Shown here in pieces: positions 8,526 to 17,129 of a stretch of 41,962 bases of DNA. Numbering within the stretch: the first letter of the stretch is position 1; each line of letters starts with the position of its first letter. Source of the DNA: Candidatus Gastranaerophilales bacterium (GTDB taxonomy: Bacteria > Cyanobacteriota > Vampirovibrionia > Gastranaerophilales > Gastranaerophilaceae); the NCBI GenBank assembly GCA_944323985.1, contig CALUUP010000013.1, positions 1 to 41,962 of the forward strand. Reading direction: 5' to 3'. Under the pieces are notes generated by a model. It saw nothing but the letters and a program-made list of their open reading frames with translations. It searched no databases and was not told the DNA's origin. Made by a program: the position numbers and the translations under genes.

Positions 8526-9011
8526 ATGAATTTATTATTATTAAAACAATTATCAATATTAAGTGCTTTCGCAGGTGCGATTTTAGGGTTTATTACAGTG
8601 ATTCCTTATCTAAGTTTTATCAGCTTTATGATTCTAATTTTGTGTTTATCAGCTTTTGTTTTAGCTTATTTAAAACAAAACGATTTAATAGGTATCATAA
8701 GCGTAAGAGAAGGTTGTATTTTTGGAGCAGTAATTGGATTTGTTTCTTTTATTGCATTTTCAGTTGTTTATACTCCTATAAGTATGCTTTTAGGGTGGTT
8801 AATCCCTGCTTATACTCAAGGATTTTTAAGATTTTTCCTTACTAGTTTTGGTTCTTTTGTTGTAATGATTTTATTAATTATTCTTATGGCTGGAATTAGT
8901 GCTTTATTTAATGGTTTTGCAGGACTTGTTACTGCTTATGTTTATGAACTTGTTACAGGTATAAAAAAAGAAAATAATCAAAATTCAAGTGTAGATTTTG
9001 AAATAAAATAA
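8526..9011 (+). CDS. Four-TM hypothetical membrane protein
   Basis: A 161-residue hydrophobic protein with about four predicted membrane helices (roughly 8-30, 32-50, 65-95 and 105-148) and a short polar C-terminus (KKENNQNSSVDFEIK). It resembles small glycine-rich membrane families of unknown function of the DUF4199/DUF5518 kind, but I cannot assign it to one. It follows leuC by 12 bases with an AGGAGG site and precedes mtnA by 12 bases, so the three genes form one operon. No catalytic or ligand motifs are visible, and nothing ties it to leucine or methionine metabolism apart from position. Confidence 0.75.
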   Translation: MNLLLLKQLSILSAFAGAILGFITVIPYLSFISFMILILCLSAFVLAYLKQNDLIGIISVREGCIFGAVIGFVSFIAFSVVYTPISMLLGWLIPAYTQGFLRFFLTSFGSFVVMILLIILMAGISALFNGFAGLVTAYVYELVTGIKKENNQNSSVDFEIK

Positions 9012-9023
9012 GAAAGGTTTAAG

Positions 9024-10076
9024 ATGGAATTTAAGTCTAAAATTAAAACGATAGAATGGGTTGATACATATTCTAAAATGGTTGATCAAACTGTTATTCC
9101 GTATGAATATAAATTTGTTAACATTACATCTGGTGATGAAATGTTTAATGCAATACGAGATATGATAGTTAGAGGTGCTCCTGCGATTGGTATTGCTGGG
9201 GCACATGGTGTTATTTTATACGCTCAAGAACTTGCAAAACAAAACTTATCAAGAGAAGATTTTGTTTCAAAATTGGTAGAAAAAGCTGAATATATGAAAA
9301 CTTCTCGCCCAACGGCTGTAAATTTAATGTGGGCTTGTCAAAAACAAATTGAAGTGATTAAAAGTTCAAATTCTGATATTAATGGAATTATTGAAGAACT
9401 TAAATTTAATGGTATAAAGTTAGAAAATGAAGATATACAGATTAATAAAAAAATTGGTGATTTCGGAGCAGAAGTGGTTCCTAAAGGGGCAACAATTCTT
9501 ACTCATTGTAATGCTGGAGCTCTTGCTACAGTTGGTTATGGTACAGCTTTAGGAGTTGTTCGTTCAGCCTTTGCTAAGGATAATACTATACAAGTTTTTG
9601 CAGATGAAACAAGACCTAGACAACAAGGTGCAAGAATTACTACTTTTGAGCTTGCGATGGATGGAATTCCTGTTACATTAATTACTGATGGTATGTGTTC
9701 ATATTTTATGAAAAAAGGTATGATTGATATGGTAGTTGTTGGTGCGGATAGAATTGCCGCAAATGGTGATACTGCAAATAAAATTGGAACTTATACTGTA
9801 GCTATAGCTGCTAAATATCATAATATTCCATTCTATGTAGCGGCACCTCTTTCTACTATAGATATATCAATTAAATCTGGTGATGAAATTCCTATAGAAG
9901 AACGTTCTAGAGAAGAAGTTACTTACATTAATGGAAAACCTATATGTGCTTTAGATGGAGTAAATGTTATAAATCCAGGATTTGATGTAACTCCTAATGA
10001 ATTGATTTCTGGAATTATTACTGAAAAAGGTATTCTTAGACCAAATTATATAGAATCAATTAAAAGCTTGTTTTAA
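9024..10076 (+). CDS. mtnA: S-methyl-5-thioribose-1-phosphate isomerase
   Basis: A 350-residue enzyme that converts methylthioribose-1-phosphate to methylthioribulose-1-phosphate in methionine salvage. Hallmarks are the N-terminal MIVRGAPAIGIAGAHG, the catalytic-Cys segment THCNAGALATVGYG, ADETRPRQQGARIT and the catalytic-Asp segment VVGADRIAANGDTANKIGT. The length is normal. The start ATG has AAAGG upstream, 12 bases after the membrane-protein gene. No other salvage genes (mtnK, mtnB, mtnP) lie nearby, as in anaerobes that use a shortened pathway ending in dihydroxyacetone phosphate and ethanol-type products; that link is inference. Relatives include eIF2B-like and ribose-1,5-bisphosphate isomerases, but the motifs favour MtnA. 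Confidence 0.94.
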   Translation: MEFKSKIKTIEWVDTYSKMVDQTVIPYEYKFVNITSGDEMFNAIRDMIVRGAPAIGIAGAHGVILYAQELAKQNLSREDFVSKLVEKAEYMKTSRPTAVNLMWACQKQIEVIKSSNSDINGIIEELKFNGIKLENEDIQINKKIGDFGAEVVPKGATILTHCNAGALATVGYGTALGVVRSAFAKDNTIQVFADETRPRQQGARITTFELAMDGIPVTLITDGMCSYFMKKGMIDMVVVGADRIAANGDTANKIGTYTVAIAAKYHNIPFYVAAPLSTIDISIKSGDEIPIEERSREEVTYINGKPICALDGVNVINPGFDVTPNELISGIITEKGILRPNYIESIKSLF

Positions 10077-10096
10077 TTGATTTGTTTTGAAGCTTT

Positions 10097-10129
10097 AAAA
10101 ATCCCTGAATTTCTATTTGGGGATTTTTT
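10097..10129. terminator. Bidirectional terminator between mtnA and pdxA-like gene
   Basis: AAAAATCCC (10097-10105) pairs with GGGATTTTT (10120-10128) around a ~14-base loop, followed by T-runs on both strands. It serves the convergent mtnA and pdxA-like genes, and its right arm overlaps the pdxA-like stop codon. Confidence 0.8.
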
Positions 10130-11066
10130 AATATAAACAATATTTTATAGCTTCAATCATTGATTCAGGATTTGCTATATTTTTTCCTGCGATATCAAAA
10201 GCTGTTCCATGGCTAGGAGATGTTCTAATTATATCTAAGCCTATTGTCATATTAACAGTTTTCTCTGATGCAATTGATTTTATTGGAATTAAACCTTGAT
10301 CATGATAACAAGCTATGTAACAATCATAAGGTTGTTTTTCACCTCTTATATAATTCTGAATAGCCTTTATAAATAAAGTATCTGCAGGCAATGGGTTGGT
10401 AATATTTATACCTCTATTTCTAACTGCTTCTATTGCGGGAATAAATATTTTTTCTTCTTCATCTCCAATTAAACTGTTTTCTCCTGCGTGTGGATTTAAA
10501 GAACATAGTGCAAAAGATGGTTTTTTGATGAATAATTTATTTTGAAAATAATTCCTCAAACGTTCAGTTTTTTCTATAATTTTAGATTTTGTTATGTTTT
10601 TAGAAACATCTTTTAATGCACAATGTCGTGTTAATAATAAAACTCTAAAATCTTTTGATACAAACAACATTTCAGCTTTTTGTCCGTTTTGAGCAAGGAA
10701 ATATTCTAAAACTTCTGTTTGACCATTAAATTTATGACCAGCTAAATTCATTGCCTCTTTCGAAGTTGGAGCTGTAACAATGAATTTCGGTTTAATTTCA
10801 CAAGCTTTTTCCAAAAGTTTGAATGAAAAATCTCCCGCGTCAGGTGAAATTTCTCCTGGAATTATTTGTTTATTATAATTAATTTCAATTACTTCATAAT
10901 TGTTATTTAATTTCCCGTATGTATTAAGGACTTTTTTATTGGATATAATAACAATATCTTTTGAGGGAAGATTTAACAAGTTTAAGGCTTTAATTGTAAT
11001 TTCTGCCCCTATTCCGTTTGGATCTCCAGTTGTAATTGCAATTTTATTAGAATACTTATTGTTCAT
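10128..11066 (-). CDS. pdxA2: PdxA-family 4-phospho-acid dehydrogenase (PdxA/PdxA2)
   Basis: A 312-residue NAD-dependent dehydrogenase of the PdxA family. Visible are GDPNGIGAE at the N-terminus, APTSKEAMNLAGH, the metal-site histidines in GHKFNGQTE and YHDQGLIP, and RTSPSHGTAFDIAGK. Classical PdxA oxidises 4-phosphohydroxythreonine in vitamin B6 synthesis. Here the gene overlaps by 11 bases the end of a DUF1537 kinase gene, the known arrangement of PdxA2, which oxidises 4-phospho-D-threonate or 4-phospho-erythronate and releases dihydroxyacetone phosphate. I favour the catabolic role because of the kinase, but sequence alone does not exclude a B6 function. Translation is probably coupled to the kinase, as no strong ribosome site is visible. 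Confidence 0.85.
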   Translation of the reverse strand: MNNKYSNKIAITTGDPNGIGAEITIKALNLLNLPSKDIVIISNKKVLNTYGKLNNNYEVIEINYNKQIIPGEISPDAGDFSFKLLEKACEIKPKFIVTAPTSKEAMNLAGHKFNGQTEVLEYFLAQNGQKAEMLFVSKDFRVLLLTRHCALKDVSKNITKSKIIEKTERLRNYFQNKLFIKKPSFALCSLNPHAGENSLIGDEEEKIFIPAIEAVRNRGINITNPLPADTLFIKAIQNYIRGEKQPYDCYIACYHDQGLIPIKSIASEKTVNMTIGLDIIRTSPSHGTAFDIAGKNIANPESMIEAIKYCLY

Positions 11067-12366
11067 GATTTTTTAAATAATTTAAAATTTCTATTAAAGT
11101 TTTTGTATTACCTAAATTTCCGGATTTAGTAATTATCCATCTTTTATTATTGTCATAACAAAGTGATATAGCAGGAGCTACCTCATCTGTTAATTTTAAT
11201 TCATTAGAATTAATCGCTTTACAACATTTATAGGAAGTTTCGCCTCCTAGTGTTATTAATATAACATTTATTTGTTCTAAAACTTTTTTCGTTAATTCAG
11301 ATAAATAATCTGTAATCATAAAAGAAAGTTTTTCTTTTGTAAGTTCTGCATTAAGTGAGTCATCTGAAAAACCGTCAAAATTTGTTATTAAATGAGATGT
11401 ATGAACTACTACTGTAACACCGCTTTTCAAATTAGTAATAATTCTTTCTGTTAAATCTTCATTAACTCCTGAAAGAATATCTTTTGTATCAAGTGGGATT
11501 ATATTTACATTATCAAAGTCATCAGATTGTTCTAATTTATCAATTTGTTCCGCAGAAATTTTTGTTGCAGAACCTGATACTATAAATTTAGGTAGTTTTT
11601 CTAGCTTTATTGAATTGTTTTCTTTTTCAATGCCAGCTAACCAATATTTAGAAAGAGCATTTGCAGCAGCAGCAGTACCGGTTGGTAAAAGCTTTTTATC
11701 ACTTTTATTTATTGCTAAAGCAATTTGTTCAATATCTGTTATAGAAGCTGAATCAACGATAATAAGTTTTTTGCCGTTATTAATTAATTCATTCATTCTA
11801 ATTAATATTGGTCCAGCTCCATTCATAACTGTCTTTAAATCAATTGTTCCAATTAATTCTTTTTGTTTATCTTCTAATTGAGAAGCTAATAATGTTGGAA
11901 TATGTGATTCTAAAATCGGAGAGTGAGGATCCATAGCAATTTCGGTTCTACCAATAGGTATTCCTTTTAATAAGTGATATCCTCCAACTGTAATACGTCC
12001 TTCTTGAGGGAATGCTGGAATTATGATAGCTGCATCATAATCTAATAATTCCAACATTGTAAGAGTTTCTATTGCAATATGCCCTCTTAATGTTGAATCA
12101 ATTTTTTTATAGTAATGATCAAAAGAAAAATTTTCCGTAAAAAATTTAACAGAATTTTCAACTTTAGAAATTGCATCCCATTTTTCTTCAACATTTCTTG
12201 ATTCTGTCGATATAGCGCAAACTTCTGTTTCGTCTTTGTTAAGTATAGGACTATTATAATCGAGTACTATTTTAGTATTAGCACCTTTTAAATGGAATTG
12301 AAGAGCAGTGTCATTTGCTCCGGTTAAATCATCTGCAACTATTCCTACAATATCAGATAATATCAT
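11056..12366 (-). CDS. Four-carbon acid sugar kinase (DUF1537 family)
   Basis: A 436-residue kinase with the two-domain DUF1537 layout. The N-terminal domain opens GIVADDLTGANDTALQF, where the Asp pair is the substrate/metal site. The C-terminal nucleotide-binding domain has SGSATKISAEQ (about 265-275) and LGGETSYKCC (about 370-380). Characterised members (DtnK, OtnK, DenK) phosphorylate D-threonate or D-/L-erythronate at C4 with ATP, feeding a PdxA2 dehydrogenase. The downstream overlapping PdxA-family gene supports that route. Its ATG shares one base with the ssb stop (TAATG), so it is translationally coupled to ssb. The exact acid sugar and stereochemistry cannot be read from sequence. Confidence 0.87.
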   Translation of the reverse strand: MILSDIVGIVADDLTGANDTALQFHLKGANTKIVLDYNSPILNKDETEVCAISTESRNVEEKWDAISKVENSVKFFTENFSFDHYYKKIDSTLRGHIAIETLTMLELLDYDAAIIIPAFPQEGRITVGGYHLLKGIPIGRTEIAMDPHSPILESHIPTLLASQLEDKQKELIGTIDLKTVMNGAGPILIRMNELINNGKKLIIVDSASITDIEQIALAINKSDKKLLPTGTAAAANALSKYWLAGIEKENNSIKLEKLPKFIVSGSATKISAEQIDKLEQSDDFDNVNIIPLDTKDILSGVNEDLTERIITNLKSGVTVVVHTSHLITNFDGFSDDSLNAELTKEKLSFMITDYLSELTKKVLEQINVILITLGGETSYKCCKAINSNELKLTDEVAPAISLCYDNNKRWIITKSGNLGNTKTLIEILNYLKNHEQ

Positions 12367-12692
12367 TATTCAGCGTCTCTTTTTGAACCTAATAATCTTA
12401 CATTATTTGCTACAATTAAGAATCTTTCTCTTTCTTCTCCGGTCTGATCAGTCCATTTGCTTATAGAAATTCTACCATCAACAACAACTTGACGACCTTT
12501 TTTTATATATTCTCCGGCAAATTCTGCTTGTTTATCCCAAACTTCGATATTATACCAATCTGTTACTTCTTCTTTAGTTTTTGAATCCCATCTATTTACG
12601 GCTAAAGAAAAATTTGTTTTTACTTTTCCTGATTCAAAATATTTTATTTCAGCATCTTGTCCTGCTCGTCCTATTATTGTTGCTGTATTCAT
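12366..12692 (-). CDS. ssb: Single-stranded DNA-binding protein, short form
   Basis: A 108-residue single OB-fold SSB. Typical segments are MNTATIIGRAGQDAEIKY at the N-terminus, TDWYNIEVWDKQAE in the middle and KKGRQVVVDGRISI. Bacterial SSBs usually have a Gly/Pro/Gln-rich linker and an acidic tip ending DDDIPF that recruits partner proteins. This one stops shortly after the fold at GSKRDAE and so lacks both. It heads an operon with the acid-sugar kinase and the PdxA-like gene, coupled through TAATG. A short SSB can be a paralogue with a special role or the normal form in this lineage; another ssb outside the window cannot be checked. The start has AGGAG nearby and a good promoter upstream. 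Confidence 0.93.
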   Translation of the reverse strand: MNTATIIGRAGQDAEIKYFESGKVKTNFSLAVNRWDSKTKEEVTDWYNIEVWDKQAEFAGEYIKKGRQVVVDGRISISKWTDQTGEERERFLIVANNVRLLGSKRDAE

Positions 12693-12721
12693 TAAATTTC
12701 TCCTATAATTTACTTGATTTA

Positions 12722-12749
12722 ATTATAGCATATAAACTTATTAGTTTAA
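12722..12749 (-). promoter_or_regulatory. ssb: ssb operon promoter
   Basis: On the minus strand TATAAT (12722-12727) is preceded by TGC, an extended -10, and by TTAAAC (12744-12749) with a 16-base spacer. The leader to the ssb ATG is about 25 bases and contains AGGAG. This is among the clearest promoters in the window. Confidence 0.65.
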
Positions 12750-12848
12750 TTTCTATTAATAAATGTAAATATTTTTATATACTTTAACAAAAATAATTGT
12801 TATTAGTTTTATGATAAGTGTTATAGCATTGAGTGTGGGAGAATAAGT

Positions 12849-15812
12849 GTGATAACAAAAATAAGTCAATCAAATAGTATAGCATATATAAATGAAAATT
12901 TAATAAAGAATAATAAAGTGGATAAGCAACAAAAAGTTACTAATCCAGTAAATTCTTCTGTTAGTCTTATAGGTGTTCCTAGAAGTTATGTTTCTTTTAG
13001 AGGGAAGTCTACTTCTGATTTAAGTTTAAAAGATGATGCAAAAAAATTAATGTCTGTTGCAGAGAATATTGCAAAAAATATGGGACATACAGAAATTACG
13101 CCTTATCACGTTATACAGGCTGCAATAAATGAATCGGAGGAAAATCTCGCTGTTTTATCTTCACAAATTTTAGATACTGGTGTTATAGAATCAGTTTCTA
13201 CGTTGAATAAATTAGCTAATCATTATGCAAAAGAAAATATGATTTCTTCTGCAGAAAATAGAGAATATTTTATTTCTTCTTTGGAGGATTTAAATGAACA
13301 AAATACTCAGCTATTGAGTTCAATACCAAAATCTGATAAAGAAATTGATCAAAAGAAAGCTTTAGAATTTTCAGAGGATTATTTTCAATATATTGATAAA
13401 AATAAAAAAGATTTGCCAGTGATTGATTCCTATAATCTTATTGGTATTACGATAAATTATTTAACATCAAATTCTGTAATGTATACAAGTGACTTTTTGA
13501 AGGATTTTTTAACTTTAACTTATTATAAGAAAGATTCTGATATGGCTAATAATTATATGAAAGAATATAATCAAAGAGCTGTAGATGTTTGGAATAAGTT
13601 GGCTTTAGGTTCGAATTTATTTGTTACATATTCAAATGAAAAAGAAGCTGAACGTTTAGCTTCAAGTATAGTTAATACAATAAATGCTGATAAGTATGGT
13701 GATGTTAATAGTGAAAATACTGTTATATATAACTTTTCAGATAGTATAAATGCAGAGGATCTAGCTTCGCAGATATTGTCGATTAATTCGACTGTGCCTG
13801 ACAAGCAAAAGTTGTTTATGGTAAATTTGAATTCTTTACTTTTAAATTCAATTAAATCTGATAATGATCCTATTTATGGGACAGAAGTTTTAGCTTTGCC
13901 TGCTTTGTTATCAAATAAATCTCGTTTAATATTGTTTCAACATGAAAATGATAATTACGAAGCTATGAATAATCCAGTAATTAAGAAGAGTTTCAGTAAT
14001 TTTATAACTTATTCAATACCTCCTGTTAGAACTTATGAGGCAATGAACATAATAAATAATAATAAAATATTGTTAAAAAATATTAAAACGCCTTTTTCGA
14101 AAGAAGCAAGAGAAAGAGCAATATATTATTCAGATAAATTAGATGGTGTTTTGCCAGATAAAGCTGTAGATTTAATGCGAAGAATTGCATCGTATTATGG
14201 TGATAAAAAGAAAAAAATATCATTAAAAGATGTTGATGAATTTGCAAAAGTAGGCTATGAATTATTTAATGATGACGATTCAGTACAAAAAATAATTTAT
14301 AATACAGGGAAGAATTTTTCAAATTTATATGGTAAAGAGACTATAAAAAAAGATTTAGACGCAATAGCTTACCAAATAAGAAATGGAAAAATTGGGACAA
14401 AGGGAATTATTATTACTTCTAAAGATGAAGAAGCCGGTTCTGGTAGAAAATATGCTATTGAAGCTTTAGCCGGAGAAGTTAAAATTCCTTTTGTAGAAAT
14501 TAATACAACTGATTTTGCAAGAGGTGAACTGGAAGAAGATTCGAAGCAGATAACACAACCAAAGCAGGCTATGAGTAAAGTGTTTGCGAATGCCAAGAAA
14601 GCTGCAGTTCAAAATAGTTATAAATCTGCAATAATTTATATTAATAATTTTGAAGAATTTGCTTTTTCGAGTCCTTACTTACCTGGTTATAAACAAGCAA
14701 TGTTACAGTTAGAAAAAGAAATGGAAAAAGCGGAACAAGAAAATTTGAATATCATAGTAGTAGGCTCTACAAATGAATATTATGCGGATGCGATTCCAGC
14801 ATTTGTGAGAAATTTTAATCAACATTTAAGTGTTGATTCTCCTGCTTTTGATAAAAAATCAAGAAGGGATATTATAGAAAATCGTATTAGGGAAAAGAAT
14901 ATTCCTTTGTCTTATAGAACAAAAGTTGAAAAAGAGAATTTGCTTGATAAAATTGCTAAATTGTCAGAATATATGTCATTTGTGCAAATAAAAACAATGA
15001 TAGATAAGACAGAACAAATTATGATAGAACGTAATAAAAAACGTGCTTCTATTGGTGATTTTATAGAATCATATTTACAGTTAGTGACAGGAAGAACATC
15101 TCATCCTGAGATGCCGGATTATAATAAAAAGGCAACTACATCTCATGAATGTGGTCATGCTACAAATTTAGAAGTAATGACGGATTTATTAAAAAGAAAA
15201 GGTAAGCCTTGGCATTTATCAAGAGATGTAAACTTTATAACATTGGATCCAAGAGGTGATTTTTTAGGAGCTGTTTTCCAAAGAAGAACTGAAAATGCCG
15301 ATTATCCGTTTGAAGCTTTATTTACTGATTTGGTATGTTCATATGGTGGGCATTCTTGTGAAAAAATGTTTTTTGATATGGATGGTTCCAGTGGAATTTC
15401 ACAAGATCTGGCGCAAGCTACTGCGGCAGCAAAAAGGGGTATTGAGTATTTTGGTTTAGGTTTTAATACCGGCAAAATTTCTAATGCTGCTAAAATTGCT
15501 TCTGCTAAATACAACGAATCTGTATTTAAGGATATGGAAGTTATTTTAACTAATGCTCAAATCGTTTCTGATTTAATAACAGAATGTTATAAAGAGTTTA
15601 ATGAATGGTTTACGCAAAAGTATTCTAAATTGATAGGTACAGATGATTGTATGGTAGATGGAGATACTTTTAGAAAATCTTTATTCTCTTGGAAAAAAGC
15701 TTTACCTGATAGCAAAAAGCAAGAATTAGAGATTATGGATGATATGATTTTAGATGTTATAAAGGCATCTAAAAATGGTAAAATTTATTCTCAAGTAAAG
15801 AAAATTGTATAG
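12849..15812 (+). CDS. Clp_N / degenerate AAA / degenerate AAA / M41 metalloprotease fusion
   Basis: A 987-residue soluble protein starting at GTG with GGGAG upstream. Residues 48-52 read VSFRG. Residues ~60-110 look like a Clp_N repeat (GHTEITPYHVIQAA). Residues ~250-455 resemble a Clp-type AAA module ending in LPDKAVDLMRRIA, without a recognisable P-loop. Residues ~510-690 align with the FtsH AAA module, but Walker A is EEAGSGRK (527-534) instead of GPPGTGKT, Walker B has N599/N600 for D/E, the FVG pore loop is missing, and RPGRFDR is reduced to RNFNQ (654-658). The C-terminal M41 peptidase keeps H766-E-C-G-H770 and the third ligand Asp853 (SQDLAQAT). No N-terminal TM helices are seen. It is probably a zinc protease with a non-hydrolysing AAA scaffold; substrate unknown. 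Confidence 0.88.
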   Translation: MITKISQSNSIAYINENLIKNNKVDKQQKVTNPVNSSVSLIGVPRSYVSFRGKSTSDLSLKDDAKKLMSVAENIAKNMGHTEITPYHVIQAAINESEENLAVLSSQILDTGVIESVSTLNKLANHYAKENMISSAENREYFISSLEDLNEQNTQLLSSIPKSDKEIDQKKALEFSEDYFQYIDKNKKDLPVIDSYNLIGITINYLTSNSVMYTSDFLKDFLTLTYYKKDSDMANNYMKEYNQRAVDVWNKLALGSNLFVTYSNEKEAERLASSIVNTINADKYGDVNSENTVIYNFSDSINAEDLASQILSINSTVPDKQKLFMVNLNSLLLNSIKSDNDPIYGTEVLALPALLSNKSRLILFQHENDNYEAMNNPVIKKSFSNFITYSIPPVRTYEAMNIINNNKILLKNIKTPFSKEARERAIYYSDKLDGVLPDKAVDLMRRIASYYGDKKKKISLKDVDEFAKVGYELFNDDDSVQKIIYNTGKNFSNLYGKETIKKDLDAIAYQIRNGKIGTKGIIITSKDEEAGSGRKYAIEALAGEVKIPFVEINTTDFARGELEEDSKQITQPKQAMSKVFANAKKAAVQNSYKSAIIYINNFEEFAFSSPYLPGYKQAMLQLEKEMEKAEQENLNIIVVGSTNEYYADAIPAFVRNFNQHLSVDSPAFDKKSRRDIIENRIREKNIPLSYRTKVEKENLLDKIAKLSEYMSFVQIKTMIDKTEQIMIERNKKRASIGDFIESYLQLVTGRTSHPEMPDYNKKATTSHECGHATNLEVMTDLLKRKGKPWHLSRDVNFITLDPRGDFLGAVFQRRTENADYPFEALFTDLVCSYGGHSCEKMFFDMDGSSGISQDLAQATAAAKRGIEYFGLGFNTGKISNAAKIASAKYNESVFKDMEVILTNAQIVSDLITECYKEFNEWFTQKYSKLIGTDDCMVDGDTFRKSLFSWKKALPDSKKQELEIMDDMILDVIKASKNGKIYSQVKKIV

Positions 15813-15830
15813 TAAACGTTTTTATTAATA

Positions 15831-15868
15831 ACAAAAGGACTTTTCTTTAAGAAAAGTCCTTTTGTTTT
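15831..15868. terminator. Strong intrinsic terminator after the M41 fusion gene
   Basis: A perfect 15-bp stem (15831-15845 with 15851-15865) and a 5-base loop, followed on the plus strand by TTTATTT. It lies between convergent genes and may also act for the minus-strand prsA-like gene, whose stop is just downstream. Confidence 0.9.
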
Positions 15869-15886
15869 ATTTAAAATCTTATGATT

Positions 15887-16993
15887 TTATTTTTTAGTTT
15901 GCTCTTTTACAGGTTCTGTTTTAATTTTCAAGTTGTTTTTTGGATTAAAATTTTCATTTAAATATTCAATTTTAGCAGATTTCATTAATCCATCTGTTAA
16001 ATTTTTTAGAACTTCTATTTGTTTTTGAGTCTCTAAATAAAATTTGATTTCATCTTTGACTTTCACAAATGGTGTTGTGCCAGCCTCCATTCTATCTGTT
16101 ACTTTTATAATATGGAAACCATAAGGAGATTTGACTAGTGTTTCGCTTATTGTATTAGGTTTCATTGAAAAAGCTGCATTTGCAAATTCTGGAACCATTG
16201 CTTCTTTTGGGAAGAATCCTAGCTCTCCACCTCTTTCTCCGCTGGCTTTATCATCTGATTTTTTTTGAGCTATTTTTTCAAAATTATCTGGATTTTGCTT
16301 TACTTCTGCTAAAATAGACTCGGCTTTAGCTTTTTGTTCTGCGATTTTTTCATCTACTTTTGTATTTAAATCGGTTGGATTTAAGTTTGGATTTTTTTCT
16401 TTTATTTGTTGTATTAATTCTATTGTGTTTGCAGATATTAATATGTGTGATGCTCTTACTTGCTCTCCGTGTGTAAATTCGTTTTTATGTGTATTATAGT
16501 ATTTTTCTGCATCCTTGTCTGTTATATTTATTTTTTCAATTGAATTAACTAATTTTTTAATTCTGATTTGAGTTTTTAAATCTTCTGTAAATTGCTGGTT
16601 AGTAATTTCTCTCTGTTTTAGTATTTTATTTAGTTCTTCTTTTGAACCTACTTTGTCTATTATTGACTTTAATTCTGCTTGTACGTCGTCTTGGCTGACT
16701 GTTATTTTTCTTTTAGCAATTTCTTCATCTAGGAGGGTTTTTACGATTAATTCGTTTGTAACCTTGTCTTTAAAAATATTGTATATAGGGTTTTTTTCGT
16801 CTTTTAGGAAATTTTTAGAGCCTCCGAATGATTTTAAGAATGATTTGTCAACACTTTTATCAAATGCTTTATCGAAATCTTGTTGCGTAATAATCGTATC
16901 ATTAACTTTTACTATTCCTTCTGATTTATTGATAAGATTACATCCCGATAATAAAACACTTGATAGTGCCAAACATACTAATATTTTTTTCAT
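15887..16993 (-). CDS. prsA: PrsA/SurA-like parvulin peptidyl-prolyl isomerase, lipoprotein
   Basis: A 368-residue extracytoplasmic foldase. The N-terminus is a lipoprotein signal peptide with lipobox LLSGC (Cys18), followed by Asn19, so it should be lipid-anchored to a membrane. Residues ~30-165 form a helical SurA_N-like chaperone region. The parvulin domain (about 175-310) includes VRASHILI, then GGELGFFPKEAMVPEFANA and SPYGFHIIKV, all standard for PpiC enzymes, with a charged helical insertion (about 195-235). The tail is Lys/Glu-rich. The start has GAGGAG upstream. Such proteins help exported proteins fold. It stands alone on the minus strand between two plus-strand genes. PrsA and SurA/PpiD differ mainly by anchoring; the lipobox favours PrsA. 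Confidence 0.92.
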   Translation of the reverse strand: MKKILVCLALSSVLLSGCNLINKSEGIVKVNDTIITQQDFDKAFDKSVDKSFLKSFGGSKNFLKDEKNPIYNIFKDKVTNELIVKTLLDEEIAKRKITVSQDDVQAELKSIIDKVGSKEELNKILKQREITNQQFTEDLKTQIRIKKLVNSIEKINITDKDAEKYYNTHKNEFTHGEQVRASHILISANTIELIQQIKEKNPNLNPTDLNTKVDEKIAEQKAKAESILAEVKQNPDNFEKIAQKKSDDKASGERGGELGFFPKEAMVPEFANAAFSMKPNTISETLVKSPYGFHIIKVTDRMEAGTTPFVKVKDEIKFYLETQKQIEVLKNLTDGLMKSAKIEYLNENFNPKNNLKIKTEPVKEQTKK

Positions 16994-17129
16994 ATAAAAC
17001 TCCTCAATTTATAATGATTTCTTATTAATCATAAATCAAATAAATATGTTTGTTAATCCTTTCGTTACTATTCTTAATATTATTAAATTTTTAAGAATTG
17101 TAAATAAATGTAAAGATTTTGAAAAGGGC

